Assembly: GCF_016599715.1 (NCBI RefSeq)
Contig: NZ_CP067019.1
Coordinates: 1,550,001 to 1,614,000 of the forward strand
DNA from: Acinetobacter sp. CS-2
Lineage (GTDB): Bacteria > Pseudomonadota > Gammaproteobacteria > Pseudomonadales > Moraxellaceae
Direction of reading: 5' to 3'
DNA length: 64,000 nucleotides
The notes beneath the pieces were generated by a model. It was not told where the DNA came from. It ran no database searches and saw only the letters and a program-made list of their open reading frames with translations. Shown here piece after piece: positions 37,526 through 46,701 of the stretch. The position numbers were made by a program, and so were the translations under genes. The first letter of the stretch is position 1. Each line of letters opens with the position of its first letter.

Positions 37526-38040
37526 TTCAACTCATTTTAGGCGGCGCCCGTTCCGGCAAAAGTCGTTTGGCGGAACAAGCCGCAAAAGATTCAGGTTTAC
37601 CTGTCAGTTATATTGCAACGGCTCAAGCTTTAGATACAGAAATGCAGGAACGTATTCATCATCATCAAATGCAGCGTCCTGCCCATTGGCAGCTGATTGA
37701 AGAGCCTTTATCACTGGCAGAGCGATTGCAGCAAATTGACGCAGCAAATCAGCTGATCTTGGTCGATTGCCTGACGCTATGGATGACTAATCTGTTAATG
37801 CATGAAGATGAAAATCTGCAAGCTGTAGAATGTGAAAAATTACTGGATGTGCTGCCAAGTTTGCAATCACAAATCATTTTGGTGAGCAATGAAACCGGAT
37901 TGGGCGTTGTTCCCATGGGTGAGATCAGCCGCAAGTTTGTAGATGAATCTGGCCGCCTACATCAGCAACTTGGAAAAATTGCCGATAAAGTGATGTTTTG
38001 TGTAGCTGGTTTTCCCATGATTTTAAAAGGAGAGAAATAA
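37522..38040 (+). CDS. cobU: Adenosylcobinamide kinase/guanylyltransferase
   Basis: The P-loop is at the start (LILGGARSGKSRLAEQAAKD). Then come SYIATAQALDTEMQERIHHH and LVDCLTLWMTNLL, the CobU/CobP signature, with SNETGLGVVPMGEISRKFVD near the end. It phosphorylates adenosylcobinamide and transfers GMP to it. 172 residues is normal. Stop and cobT start share one base (TAATG). Confidence 0.93.
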   Translation: MIQLILGGARSGKSRLAEQAAKDSGLPVSYIATAQALDTEMQERIHHHQMQRPAHWQLIEEPLSLAERLQQIDAANQLILVDCLTLWMTNLLMHEDENLQAVECEKLLDVLPSLQSQIILVSNETGLGVVPMGEISRKFVDESGRLHQQLGKIADKVMFCVAGFPMILKGEK

Positions 38041-39092
38041 TGAACTGGTGGTTAGATGCGTGTAAAACGCCAAGTGCAGAAGCCCGACTACAGGCTGCAG
38101 AGCGTCAATTACAGTTAACCAAACCAACCGGTTCACTTTCTGAACTGGAAAATGTTGCGATTCAGTTGGCCTGTTTGCAAAACAATCAGCGCCCGAGCAT
38201 TGATAAACCGTGGATTACCATTTTTGCCGGTGACCATGGCGTGATGGAAGAAAAAATTTCAGCCTATCCGCAAGCGGTAACTCGCCAAATGCTGCAAAAT
38301 TTCACCAGTGGTGGAGCCTGCATTAGCGTAATTGCCAAGGAATACAACGCCAGACTGCAAGTGATTGACTGCGGTTCAGTCGGTGAGGCTTATGAATATG
38401 CGGGCGTTGAACGTTATTGCATTATCCCGGGTACGGCTAACTTTGCCAAACAAGTGGCCATGACTGAAGCACAATGTATAGAGGCTTTAAATCTTGGTCG
38501 TAAAAGTGTAGATGAGGCAGTTGCAGAGGGTGCTTCAATCTATGTGGCTGGGGAAATGGGTATTGGCAATACCTGTTCTGCTTCTGCTGTCGCCAGTTTT
38601 TTGCTGAATGAACCCGCAGAGCAACTGACCGGTGTAGGGACAGGGATCGGTGAAGAACAGCTCAACCATAAGAAAAATGTCATTAACCAGGCGATAGCAT
38701 TACACACAGAATATGTAGGCAGTGATGCATTTAAAGCCTTGTGCGCCGTGGGTGGCTTGGAAGTGGCTGCAATGGTCGGTGCTTATATTCGCTGCGCACA
38801 GCTGGGTTTGCCTATGGTGGTCGATGGCTTTATCACGACCGCATCTGCACTGGTAGCCGTACGATTAAATCCTGCCGTACGTGAATGGATGCTGTTTGGT
38901 CACCAATCAGCTGAATATGGGCATCAGCGTTTATTGCAAGAACTGAATGCCAACCCTTTGCTGAAACTGAATTTACGCCTGGGAGAAGGCAGTGGTGCTG
39001 GTGCAGCTTTAGGAATCATCAAGCTGGCATGTAGCCTGCATAACAATATGGCGACTTTTGCTGAAGCCGCCGTGACAGGTGAAAAAGTTTAA
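38040..39092 (+). CDS. cobT: Nicotinate-nucleotide:dimethylbenzimidazole phosphoribosyltransferase
   Basis: 350 residues. Seen are RQLQLTKPTGSLSELENVA, FAGDHGVMEEKISAYPQAVT, the GEMGIGNTCSASAVASFLL segment and the closing LGEGSGAGAALGIIKLAC with the catalytic Glu. It makes alpha-ribazole phosphate for the lower cobalamin ligand. I start at ATG 38040, overlapping the cobU stop, with GGAGAG upstream. Confidence 0.93.
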   Translation: MNWWLDACKTPSAEARLQAAERQLQLTKPTGSLSELENVAIQLACLQNNQRPSIDKPWITIFAGDHGVMEEKISAYPQAVTRQMLQNFTSGGACISVIAKEYNARLQVIDCGSVGEAYEYAGVERYCIIPGTANFAKQVAMTEAQCIEALNLGRKSVDEAVAEGASIYVAGEMGIGNTCSASAVASFLLNEPAEQLTGVGTGIGEEQLNHKKNVINQAIALHTEYVGSDAFKALCAVGGLEVAAMVGAYIRCAQLGLPMVVDGFITTASALVAVRLNPAVREWMLFGHQSAEYGHQRLLQELNANPLLKLNLRLGEGSGAGAALGIIKLACSLHNNMATFAEAAVTGEKV

Positions 39093-39119
39093 TCTGCCTA
39101 GATTTAAGGATGATTTAAG

Positions 39120-39728
39120 ATGTACAGGATTGATCTGCTGCGTCATGGCGAGACCGAGCTGAGCCATACTTTACGTGGTTCAACCGATGATGCCTTGACG
39201 GATTCAGGCTGGCAGAAAATGCAACAAACGGTAGATCAATTCTTAAAAAATAATTCACCTAACCCTTGGGATGTTGTGTTTAGTTCGCCTTTGCAGCGCT
39301 GTGCTTTATTTGCAGATGAAATTGCCAGCAATTTAAAGCTTGAACTTATTCTAGATCGAAATTTGCAGGAAATGCATTTTGGCGATTGGGAAGGGGTTTC
39401 TACGCAAGAGATCTATGAAAAGCAGCCGGAGGCATTGGCGCAGTTCTGGGAAACTCCAACCCGATTTAGTCCCCCTAATGCAGAAACCATGCAGCAGTTT
39501 CAGCAGCGTATTTTAAATGCGCTGCAACAGATTCAGGGTTCCATGCAGCAACATCAATTTGCACATGCAATGGTGGTCACGCATGGCGGGGTGATTAAAC
39601 TGTTAAAATGTCTGGCATTCAATCAACCCTTGGACAATATTTTAAAAATGTCTGCTGAACTGGGGCAATTCAATCATTTTGTTCTGCATGATGATTTAAG
39701 CATTGACTATGTGGAGCAATCAGCATGA
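39120..39728 (+). CDS. cobC: Alpha-ribazole phosphatase (histidine phosphatase)
   Basis: The catalytic LLRHGETELSHTLRGSTDDA is at the N-terminus, with VVFSSPLQRCALFADEIA, EMHFGDWEG and VVTHGGVIKLL later, the usual histidine phosphatase set. In this operon the substrate should be alpha-ribazole 5'-phosphate. It overlaps cobS by 4 bases. Confidence 0.88.
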   Translation: MYRIDLLRHGETELSHTLRGSTDDALTDSGWQKMQQTVDQFLKNNSPNPWDVVFSSPLQRCALFADEIASNLKLELILDRNLQEMHFGDWEGVSTQEIYEKQPEALAQFWETPTRFSPPNAETMQQFQQRILNALQQIQGSMQQHQFAHAMVVTHGGVIKLLKCLAFNQPLDNILKMSAELGQFNHFVLHDDLSIDYVEQSA

Positions 39729-40474
39729 CACCATTTTTTATTGCGCTACAGTTTTTAACCACATTTCCGATTCCATTAAAACAGATGCCAAGCAAACAGC
39801 AAAATGGTCAGTCTTTGCTATTTTATCCCATAGTCGGCTTGATTATTGGCCTGATTCTATTTGCACTTGCCTATCTTTTACAGGATATCCCGGTCATTTT
39901 ATTAAGCAGTGCGATTTTAGTACTGTGGATCTGGCTGACAGGCGGGTTGCATCTGGATGGTCTGGCAGATACGGCAGATGCCTGGGTTGGTGGTTTTGGT
40001 GATCCTGAGCGTACCTTAGCCATTATGAAAGACCCGAACTGTGGGCCAATAGGGGTGCTGAGTTTAATCATCCTGTGCCTGCTAAAATGGTCTGCGCTAT
40101 ATGTATTATTGGAACAGCAATACTATTCAGCCCTGATTTTATTTCCGCTATTGGGTCGTTTAGCGCCGTTATTTTTATTTTTAACCACCCCTTATGTGCG
40201 CCAAAAAGGTTTAGGCACTTCAATTGCAGAATTTATTCCGAAAACTGCCGCCCTTATTGTATGTGTATTAAGTTTACTTACATCGCTTTATTGGGGATGG
40301 GCTGGAATGCTGTGTGCTCTATCTATGCTCGGTACATTGCTTTATTTAAGATACAAATTTATCCAGCGTATTGGAGGAATCACCGGTGATACGGTAGGGG
40401 CGAGTATTGAAATTTGCGAGGCGGTGAGTCTTTTGAGTTTCATTGTAGCCAGTTTTTATTTAACCATCACATGA
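39725..40474 (+). CDS. cobS: Cobalamin synthase (adenosylcobinamide-GDP ribazoletransferase)
   Basis: 249-residue membrane protein with the CobS motif WLTGGLHLDGLADTADAWVG, then DPERTLAIMKDPNCGPIGVL, and a C-terminal RIGGITGDTVGASIEI. It joins alpha-ribazole to adenosylcobinamide-GDP at the inner membrane. It is the last gene of the operon, which holds only the late assembly steps, consistent with a corrinoid-salvaging organism. Confidence 0.92.
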   Translation: MTPFFIALQFLTTFPIPLKQMPSKQQNGQSLLFYPIVGLIIGLILFALAYLLQDIPVILLSSAILVLWIWLTGGLHLDGLADTADAWVGGFGDPERTLAIMKDPNCGPIGVLSLIILCLLKWSALYVLLEQQYYSALILFPLLGRLAPLFLFLTTPYVRQKGLGTSIAEFIPKTAALIVCVLSLLTSLYWGWAGMLCALSMLGTLLYLRYKFIQRIGGITGDTVGASIEICEAVSLLSFIVASFYLTIT

Positions 40475-40522
40475 TTAAAAAGAGGAAGTGAGCAGCCTGA
40501 TCACCTAAACAGAATCACTTCC
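40475..40522 (-). terminator. Terminator of the lrgAB operon
   Basis: GGAAGTGA (40484-40491) pairs with TCACTTCC (40515-40522) and, on the minus strand, is followed by a TCTTTTTTAATC tail. Confidence 0.55.
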
Positions 40523-40541
40523 GTATCATGGGCATTGTCAC

Positions 40542-41234
40542 TTATAAATAAGTGACAACCATGGAAATAATTGCCGGTCCCAGCAGCACCATAAATACCC
40601 CTGCAAGCACCATGGTCAAACAGGCCACTACACCTTCCTCACGATGGCGCATAAAGGCTTTACTGGTACCAAAACCATGTGCCGCATTCCCAAAAGACGC
40701 GCCTTGAGCAAAGCGTGAATTGAGTTTGAGTGCCAGTAGAAGCATATCTCCCATCGCTACACCCGCAATCCCGGTAATCATGGTAAATAAAATCACCAGT
40801 TCAACTGAACCACCTATATGGGAAGTGAGTTCCATGGCAAAGGGCGTGGAAATGGAACGGGCCATTAAACTGTAAGACGTAGTCTGATCAAAATGAAATA
40901 ATTTTGCCAGATAAAATGCGCTGATCACACCGGCAATCATGCCCACCACAATGCCTAAACCAATCGACAAGGCATGTGCTGTAATGACTTTGCGATATTC
41001 ATAAATCGGAATGGCAAAGGCAATGGTCGCAGGTCCCAACATCCAGATCAGCCATTGATTTTCCAACATATAGGTATCATAGGAAATATTGAACGCCAGC
41101 ATCAATATCAACAGAATAAGAGGCACAAAAATACCGGGTGCCAACAGCATGTAGGGATATTTTTTATGCAGTTTTTTAGCCAGTACATAACAGATGAATG
41201 TCCCGAGAAAACATATAAGCGCAGTCAGGTTCAT
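40542..41234 (-). CDS. lrgB: LrgB/CidB family membrane protein (230 aa)
   Basis: Multi-span membrane protein with the conserved LMARSISTPFAMELTSHIGG and ARFAQGASFGNAAHGFGTSK-type segment (RFAQGASFGNAAHGFGTSKA). LrgB/CidB proteins work with LrgA/CidA in murein hydrolase control and transport of small metabolites such as pyruvate in other bacteria. The gene starts one base after the lrgA stop on the minus strand. Confidence 0.85.
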   Translation of the reverse strand: MNLTALICFLGTFICYVLAKKLHKKYPYMLLAPGIFVPLILLILMLAFNISYDTYMLENQWLIWMLGPATIAFAIPIYEYRKVITAHALSIGLGIVVGMIAGVISAFYLAKLFHFDQTTSYSLMARSISTPFAMELTSHIGGSVELVILFTMITGIAGVAMGDMLLLALKLNSRFAQGASFGNAAHGFGTSKAFMRHREEGVVACLTMVLAGVFMVLLGPAIISMVVTYL

Positions 41235-41235
41235 G

Positions 41236-41670
41236 TTATTTTCCCTGTTCTAACAGGTGTCGGGATTGTGGTTTATGCTTTAAACGGGCTTCCAGTTTAA
41301 AACCGAAATATACGCTATAAGCTGTAGCCAGCATCACACAAAAAGTGCCGATCACGACTGATAAAATCAGTTGCCAGCCTTGGGTCAAAAGCAGGTCTTT
41401 ATATTTAATGATGCCGACTACACAAGGAATAAATAACAAGACCAGTTCACCGAGAATAAAATCTGAACCTGTTTTAATCCATTGCAGTTTAAACAGGCCA
41501 CTCAGTAAAGCCATTAACACCAATAACAGGCCAATAACCCCGGCAGAAACCGGTAAATTGAGCGCATGTTGTATCAGTGAGGAAACCCACCAGATGAAGA
41601 TCAGCAGACTGAGCTGTAATACCACCTGAGCAATATAAATTGATGGAGCAGAATGTGAGGAAGTAGACAT
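41236..41670 (-). CDS. lrgA: LrgA/CidA family membrane protein (144 aa)
   Basis: Four membrane segments are visible, including VVLQLSLLIFIWWVSSLIQH, LPVSAGVIGLLLVLMALLSG (the Pro-x-Ser-x2-Gly motif) and LVLLFIPCVVGIIKYKDLLL. This is the holin-like partner of LrgB. It precedes lrgB as one operon. A LysR gene is divergent 96 bases away and is the likely regulator. Confidence 0.85.
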   Translation of the reverse strand: MSTSSHSAPSIYIAQVVLQLSLLIFIWWVSSLIQHALNLPVSAGVIGLLLVLMALLSGLFKLQWIKTGSDFILGELVLLFIPCVVGIIKYKDLLLTQGWQLILSVVIGTFCVMLATAYSVYFGFKLEARLKHKPQSRHLLEQGK

Positions 41671-41766
41671 AATCAGAAAATATAAAAACTTGCAGGTATT
41701 TTAAATTTGACCATGTGTTCATATTATGAATAATAAAAAAAAGATTATGCATAAATGGAATGATAG

Positions 41767-42666
41767 GTGGATATTAAGAGTCTGAGCATATTCGTTAAAA
41801 TCGTGCAATTGCAAAGTTTTACCCGAACAGCAGAGGAGATGTGTGTGACCCAGCCCACCATCAGTAAGACCATACATCACCTGGAACAGGAAATTGGTGT
41901 GGCTTTATTTCACAGGGGGGATGCCGGGCGTAAAAGGGATGTTGCCTTAACCTATACTGGTGAACAAGTGTATCAACATGCTTTGGTCATACTGGAACAA
42001 CAGCAACGTATTTTTGAAACAGTGGCTAAAATCCGTCAACTCAAACAGGGAAAATTAACCCTGGGTTTACCGCCATTAGGTTCAGTTTTACTCAGTAGTT
42101 TAATTGCCAAGTTTCACAAGCAATATCCACATATCGAATTAAGTTTTCTGGAAGTCGGTGCATCTGCGATTGAAGATGCCATTTTGGCGAAAAAAGTCGA
42201 TGTTGGCATTTTACTGGGACATTTAAAACCGGTACTGAGCGGCATCCCGATTATGGATTCCCCTTTATGTTTGCTTTCTCGAAAAGATACCCAGTGGAAG
42301 AATCGACAAACCGTAAAATTGATTGAATTAAAAGAAGAGTCTTTTTTACTTTATGATGATTCCTTCACTTTAAACAATATGATTATTCAGGCAGCAAATT
42401 ACGTCGGTTTTGAACCGCATGTGGTTTGTAAAAGTAGCCAATGGGACTTTATTGCCAAAATGGTCGAGTCGGATGTAGGGATTGCTTTGTTGCCAAAAAT
42501 TTATTGTGAACAGTTGGATCAGGAAAAATATAACATCAGCCTACTGGAAAGCCCTCATCTAAACTGGACGCTGAGCATGGCCTGGAATACTACTGTTGCC
42601 ATGAACCCTGCAACACGGGCATGGTTAAAAATTATTGAGGAAAATCGGGATAAAATTCACTTTTAA
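41767..42666 (+). CDS. LysR-type regulator divergent from lrgAB (CidR-like)
   Basis: N-terminal winged helix (SIFVKIVQLQSFTRTAEEMC, VTQPTISKTIHHLEQEIGVA) and a C-terminal effector domain (LTLGLPPLGSVLLSSLIAKF). 299 residues, normal length. Start GTG 41767. Divergent LysR next to lrgAB is the arrangement of CidR, so I infer control of lrgAB. Confidence 0.85.
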   Translation: MDIKSLSIFVKIVQLQSFTRTAEEMCVTQPTISKTIHHLEQEIGVALFHRGDAGRKRDVALTYTGEQVYQHALVILEQQQRIFETVAKIRQLKQGKLTLGLPPLGSVLLSSLIAKFHKQYPHIELSFLEVGASAIEDAILAKKVDVGILLGHLKPVLSGIPIMDSPLCLLSRKDTQWKNRQTVKLIELKEESFLLYDDSFTLNNMIIQAANYVGFEPHVVCKSSQWDFIAKMVESDVGIALLPKIYCEQLDQEKYNISLLESPHLNWTLSMAWNTTVAMNPATRAWLKIIEENRDKIHF

Positions 42667-42691
42667 AAAAACTTGGTTGGCAGCCGACTGT

Positions 42692-42933
42692 AAAAAACAG
42701 GGTTTGGATGCAGACTGAATCCCATTTTAATGTCTATGGCACATTGGGCAGATCAGTGAATGAATGAAGATTTAGGACAGCCAATGCAATATACGCATAA
42801 AAGTTGTGGTCATAAAATGACCCTGCGACTAGTGTGTTCGGAGTGTCATGAAACGCTGCATGTCAATGAGGTTAAAGCTGAACTGACGCGAGATGATTAC
42901 GAGTACCGGGAACACCACAAAAGATCATCCTAA
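42692..42933 (+). pseudogene. HxlR-family regulator, C-terminal remnant
   Basis: One frame reads KTGFGCRLNPILMSMAHWAD, Q, stop (TGA 42757-42759), then MNEDLGQPMQYTHKSCGHKM, TLRLVCSECHETLHVNEVKA and on to a stop at 42931. This is the end of an HxlR regulator, where the stop stands at a position normally occupied by Trp ('WADQW'), a TGG-to-TGA change. The N-terminal DNA-binding part is gone. Decayed gene. Confidence 0.65.
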
Positions 42934-42950
42934 ATCTTTCCCTTCAGGAT

Positions 42951-43265
42951 TTATAGACAATTCGGCGGTTTTGGAATGCCTGCCAGACGGCTTAAATGAC
43001 GTGCCACCAGACCAGTCTTAAATTGCTCTTGCAAGACGGCATTATTGATATCAGCACTGACAGTTTTCATCAGGAATTTGATCAGTGGACGGGTGGCCGG
43101 TGAATGTCCAAACTGTTGATAGAACTGGCGTACTGCATGCAAAACTTCAAAATGCCACGCTGTAAGTTGCAGCTCCAGAGAGTTTGCCAACTCTTGAGCC
43201 ACCGCTTCATTCCAAATAGTGTAATCGACTAAGTGACCATCTTGATCGAGTTCTAAATTCATCAT
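42951..43265 (-). CDS. tusE: Sulfur relay protein TusE/DsrC (104 aa)
   Basis: The protein has the DsrC/TusE pattern (WNEAVAQELANSLELQLTAW, HFEVLHAVRQFYQQFGHSPA, TRPLIKFLMK) and ends GIPKPPNCL, with the penultimate Cys that takes over the persulfide from TusBCD. I start at ATG 43265; ATG 43262 is equal. Last gene of the tus operon. Confidence 0.88.
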   Translation of the reverse strand: MMNLELDQDGHLVDYTIWNEAVAQELANSLELQLTAWHFEVLHAVRQFYQQFGHSPATRPLIKFLMKTVSADINNAVLQEQFKTGLVARHLSRLAGIPKPPNCL

Positions 43266-43275
43266 TAATCTCAAA

Positions 43276-43560
43276 TTAGTTCAAGCGAATACAGCGGGTA
43301 TAGTTAAGGCAAATATCTGCAAATTCTGCATAAGAAATCAGCTGTAAATTATCGGTTGTTTGTCCTGCCAGGATCTCTGCATCGGTGTCCAGTACATACA
43401 CCTTGTCCAATGGTTGCAGAAATGGATGCTGTAGTTGCAGGACCGATTCCCCCATCAGCACAACCGTATCTTCAGGGCTATAAACCTGTTGCAATTTGCT
43501 CAAAACATTCGGGGTTGCTGAAAAAGTACTTTGCACCAAATATAAGCTTTTATTCGACAT
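43276..43560 (-). CDS. tusB: Sulfur relay protein TusB-like (94 aa)
   Basis: DsrH/TusB-like small protein (MSNKSLYLVQSTFSATPNVL; DTVVLMGESVLQLQHPFLQP; LDTDAEILAG). It lies between tusC and tusE and should form the TusBCD complex. The start ATG 43560 is preferred over the TTG six codons earlier. Confidence 0.75.
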   Translation of the reverse strand: MSNKSLYLVQSTFSATPNVLSKLQQVYSPEDTVVLMGESVLQLQHPFLQPLDKVYVLDTDAEILAGQTTDNLQLISYAEFADICLNYTRCIRLN

Positions 43561-43580
43561 AATCAGTTTACTCTTCAACT

Positions 43581-43931
43581 TTACCAGTACAGTACAAAAT
43601 CAAAACTTTGAATGAAATCAGGATTTAACTCAACAAATTCAATATCCTGTTGAGCATTGGCTACAAAGTGTGAATGTTGATGTTTGTTTTCAATCAAAAT
43701 TGGGCTAAGGTCATAAAATTCAAAGCTATCAACCATGTTGGATGCCACTTTAAAGGCATGTTTAAGCTGATCGAATGGCAGTTCGGCATTGAGTAAACTT
43801 AAGGCCGCATCTTGCAGTAAAACTTTCACTTCACAGCCAAAAGTTGCCAGTACCATCGTGGCAGACAGGCTTTCATGCACCTGCAAATTGGCCAGATTGG
43901 CTTGGGTCAGAATAACGAGTACAGATTTCAC
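43581..43931 (-). CDS. tusC: Sulfur relay protein TusC-like (116 aa)
   Basis: DsrF/TusC-like (KSVLVILTQANLANLQVHES; GCEVKVLLQDAALSLLNAEL). GTG start at 43931 with AAAGG 8 bases upstream. Operon position between tusD and tusB supports the call. Confidence 0.78.
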   Translation of the reverse strand: MKSVLVILTQANLANLQVHESLSATMVLATFGCEVKVLLQDAALSLLNAELPFDQLKHAFKVASNMVDSFEFYDLSPILIENKHQHSHFVANAQQDIEFVELNPDFIQSFDFVLYW

Positions 43932-43974
43932 ACAATTTACCTTTTAAAAGCGACAAAGACCAAAAAATATCGTC

Positions 43975-44343
43975 TTAGAATTGAATCAGACGTTGTGTTG
44001 ATTGCACTGCATCGGCAAGTTCACCCAGACCAACCAGTTCAAAGCCTTGTGCAAGATTGTGTTGGCTAATCTGATGTCGTTTGGCATTTTCCTCATCGCT
44101 AATACCACGCGCCAAAGCAGCACTCACGCATACCGGTAAGCGAATTTCCAGTTTTTGCCATTCTTCCGTCAGGTTACGCTGATCATCCGGAACCCATTGC
44201 AAGGCATTTGCTACAGCTACACCATCTTGATAGAAGAACACGCGAAATGGCTGGTTTTTAGCGTGCAGGGCCTGAGCCAGACCCAGGGCATGCCAGGCGT
44301 AAATCGAGGTTGGAGCGGAGGTAATTAGTAATAAGGTACTCAT
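43975..44343 (-). CDS. tusD: Sulfurtransferase TusD-like (122 aa)
   Basis: DsrE/TusD fold (LLLITSAPTSIYAWHALGLA; FRVFFYQDGVAVANAL) with the catalytic Cys in RLPVCVSAALARGI. First gene of the minus-strand tusDCBE operon, which passes sulfur to the 2-thiouridine modification of tRNA wobble bases. Confidence 0.85.
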   Translation of the reverse strand: MSTLLLITSAPTSIYAWHALGLAQALHAKNQPFRVFFYQDGVAVANALQWVPDDQRNLTEEWQKLEIRLPVCVSAALARGISDEENAKRHQISQHNLAQGFELVGLGELADAVQSTQRLIQF

Positions 44344-44905
44344 CGAAATTCACTTGAAGAATGCCCAATCCAATATTGATGCATCCAAACTTCATAAGAA
44401 AAGGGTAGTATACAATGATTTTAGGTAGTATCTAAAGAATTCAGAACTTAATGTTAAAATTATTTAAAAAATAATTATTTAAAAACAATGCTTTATTTTG
44501 GTTTGTCAAAGTTAAAAATCATAAAACCTGTTTTTTTATCTGCATGAAATTCCCTATATTTCCTTCCTTTTTTCACATTATTGGTAAAATAAAAAGTAAT
44601 CTGAACCAGATCTACACCAATGCTGGCCTTTTCAAAAGAAAACCCATCACTGGGATGGGTTGGGTAGCGTTACTTCATTATTACATGTCATGGTTTTCTT
44701 TGATTTTGGCTTGATAGTAAGGTAAGTGAACGTTGTAAAAATGATGATATCTTGATTTTAATCTTTGATTAATTTTGGGAATAGCTAGCAGATATATATT
44801 TAAATCTAATGAAATTAATGTCTTAATAGAAAAATAATTGTTATACTCTCGCCAATTTTGAGCACAGCCGTGCCTATTTATTTCTTTGAATTGTAAATAC
44901 TTTTT
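44344..44905. other. Intergenic region with one hairpin
   Basis: No gene is seen in these 562 bases. They contain the tus promoter side, a hairpin at 44639-44661, and a possible -10 (TATACT, 44842-44847) for the downstream gene. Confidence 0.5.
44639..44661 (+). repeat. Hairpin AACCCATC/GATGGGTT, copy 1
   Basis: An 8-bp stem with loop ACTGG. A near-identical hairpin (loop ACAGG) lies at 45424-45447, so the two flank the DUF2147 gene. Confidence 0.65.
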
Positions 44906-45364
44906 ATGAACCGTAAATTTTTTGCTGCTACTGCATTATTTTTTGGGCTAATCAATCCATTAGCCGCTATGCCATTCGATCCGTTAATTGGCACTTGGAA
45001 AGTTATTGATGATCGTACTGGTTATTATGTTTCAGATATCGTGATTCGTAAGAATTCTAAAACGCAACAGTACAGTGCTGTCATTACTAAAAATCGATCT
45101 TTACCTGGTGTTGCAAGTTCTGAAGTATGTAGCAAATGCCAAGGTGAACTGAAGAATCAGCCAATTTTTGGAATGGAAGCTCTTAAAGGTCTGGTTGCTG
45201 ATACTAGCAATAAACAATTTAACAAGGGTATTTGGATTAATACGCAGGATGGACGTGTATATGATATTGATGCCAGTTTAAATGCTGCTGGAGACCAAAT
45301 GAAAGTCAATGGTAAAGCTAAAAGTGCCAATGTAACTAGCATCATGACTTGGAAGAAGCTCTGA
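44906..45364 (+). CDS. DUF2147 secreted protein (152 aa)
   Basis: Signal peptide MNRKFFAATALFFGLINPLA followed by the DUF2147 pattern (DPLIGTWKVIDDRTGYYVSD, CSKCQGELKNQPIFGMEALK, GIWINTQDGRVYDIDASLNA). A lipocalin-like periplasmic protein of unknown role. The Cys-x2-Cys may form a disulfide. It stands alone between two near-identical hairpins. Confidence 0.8.
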   Translation: MNRKFFAATALFFGLINPLAAMPFDPLIGTWKVIDDRTGYYVSDIVIRKNSKTQQYSAVITKNRSLPGVASSEVCSKCQGELKNQPIFGMEALKGLVADTSNKQFNKGIWINTQDGRVYDIDASLNAAGDQMKVNGKAKSANVTSIMTWKKL

Positions 45365-45866
45365 TATAATTCTCAAGTGATTATTTTTATTGGTAAATAA
45401 ATTATAAGCAAGAATAGGCAAAAGAAACCCATCACAGGGATGGGTTTTGGGAATTAGTGCTACTTAGTTATTACAGGTCTTACCTTCGAATCCGGCCTTG
45501 CCTATAAAATAGCGAAAGTTTATTTCAGAAATAAGAAACCCACCGAAGTGGGTCTGTGCGATCGGATACTATCCGTAGTATTTGATCATTAAAGTATGCT
45601 TAATATATTACTATTTTATTTAAGCTTGTTTAACAACTAGGCGTATAGAATTTTTGGTGGTGTTTCAAAAAGTATGCTGGCGTTAAACAAACTCATTTTT
45701 AGTTCAATATAGAGAATGTACTGTATGACTTTAGTTAGATCAATATACTAAAAATATGTTGAACTCATGCAGAATAGTATTATAGACCCAGTCTCAACAA
45801 AGAATTGAGATGCTGAATATTATAAAGTCTTGCGACTTACGCTTAAAATTAGAAATGGAAAAAATT
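45365..45866. other. Intergenic region with terminator hairpins
   Basis: No gene in these 502 bases. A hairpin with T-run (45424-45447) ends the DUF2147 gene. Another (ACCCAC/GTGGGT, 45538-45553) follows. The rest is AT-rich. Confidence 0.5.
45424..45447 (+). terminator. Terminator, hairpin copy 2
   Basis: AACCCATC/GATGGGTT stem with loop ACAGG and TTTT. Confidence 0.65.
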
Positions 45867-46610
45867 ATGTCAAATAAATTTAATAATAAAGTGGCCTTAG
45901 TTACTGGAGCTGGTTCTGGTATTGGCAAAAGTACGGCTATGCTTTTGGCTCAACAGGGCGCAAGTGTGGTGGTTTCAGATATTAACCTGGAAACTGTTCA
46001 TAAAGTTGCTAATGAGATCATATCTTTAGGTGGGAAAGCTGTAGCAAATAAAGCCAATATAGCTGAGCCTGAAGATATGAAGGCAGTGGTTGAATTTGCT
46101 GTCAGCACATATGGCGCATTGCATTTAGCATTCAATAATGCGGGAATTCTGGGGGAGCTTAACCCAACTGCAGAATTGAGCATTGATGGGTGGCATCGTG
46201 TGTTTGATGTTAATCTAAATGGGGTATTTTATAGCATGCGCTATGAGATTCCTGCAATATTGGCTGCAGGAGGTGGAGCGATTGTTAATACCTCTTCAAT
46301 TGCAGGCTTAATCGGGTTTAAAAATATTCCTGGCTATGTGGCTGCAAAGCATGCTATTACCGGATTAACAAAAGCAGCGGCATTGGAATATGCGGATCAA
46401 GGTATTCGCATTAATTCAGTACATCCAGGTTATATTAAAACGCCTTTAAGTGCTGAGATTGATGAGGTAGAGATGGTGAAATTACATCCGATTGGTCGAG
46501 CCGGCTATCCCGAAGAAGTTGCTCAGGTCGTTGCCTTTCTGCTCTCTGATGATGCTTCATTTGTGACTGGCAGTCAGTATGTGGTCGATGGTGCATATAC
46601 TTCGCAATAA
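45867..46610 (+). CDS. SDR family oxidoreductase (247 aa)
   Basis: Classical short-chain dehydrogenase: NAD(P)-binding VALVTGAGSGIGKSTAMLLA, NNAGILGE, catalytic Ser in NTSSIAGLIGF, Tyr-x3-Lys in GYVAAKHAITGLT. An Asp in VVVSDINLE after the second strand suggests NAD rather than NADP. Start ATG 45867 has GGAA 6 bases upstream. Monocistronic. Substrate unknown. Confidence 0.82.
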   Translation: MSNKFNNKVALVTGAGSGIGKSTAMLLAQQGASVVVSDINLETVHKVANEIISLGGKAVANKANIAEPEDMKAVVEFAVSTYGALHLAFNNAGILGELNPTAELSIDGWHRVFDVNLNGVFYSMRYEIPAILAAGGGAIVNTSSIAGLIGFKNIPGYVAAKHAITGLTKAAALEYADQGIRINSVHPGYIKTPLSAEIDEVEMVKLHPIGRAGYPEEVAQVVAFLLSDDASFVTGSQYVVDGAYTSQ

Positions 46611-46626
46611 AAAACAACAAAGATGG

Positions 46627-46701
46627 CTATCTGCGTTTAGTTGTTTGGCTAGGATCATGTCTTATCGTGTGTTCTATGTAAAAGTATTCCCATGGTTTCA
46701 T
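46627..46701 (-). pseudogene. Truncated copy of the small ORF found beside the integrase
   Basis: On the minus strand ATG 46701 starts MKPWEYFYIEHTIRHDPSQT and stops after 24 codons. The first ten residues and the upstream bases (GAATAAAAATGAAA) match the 48-residue gene at 34465-34611. It looks like a deleted relative, perhaps a trace of another integrated element. Confidence 0.45.
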
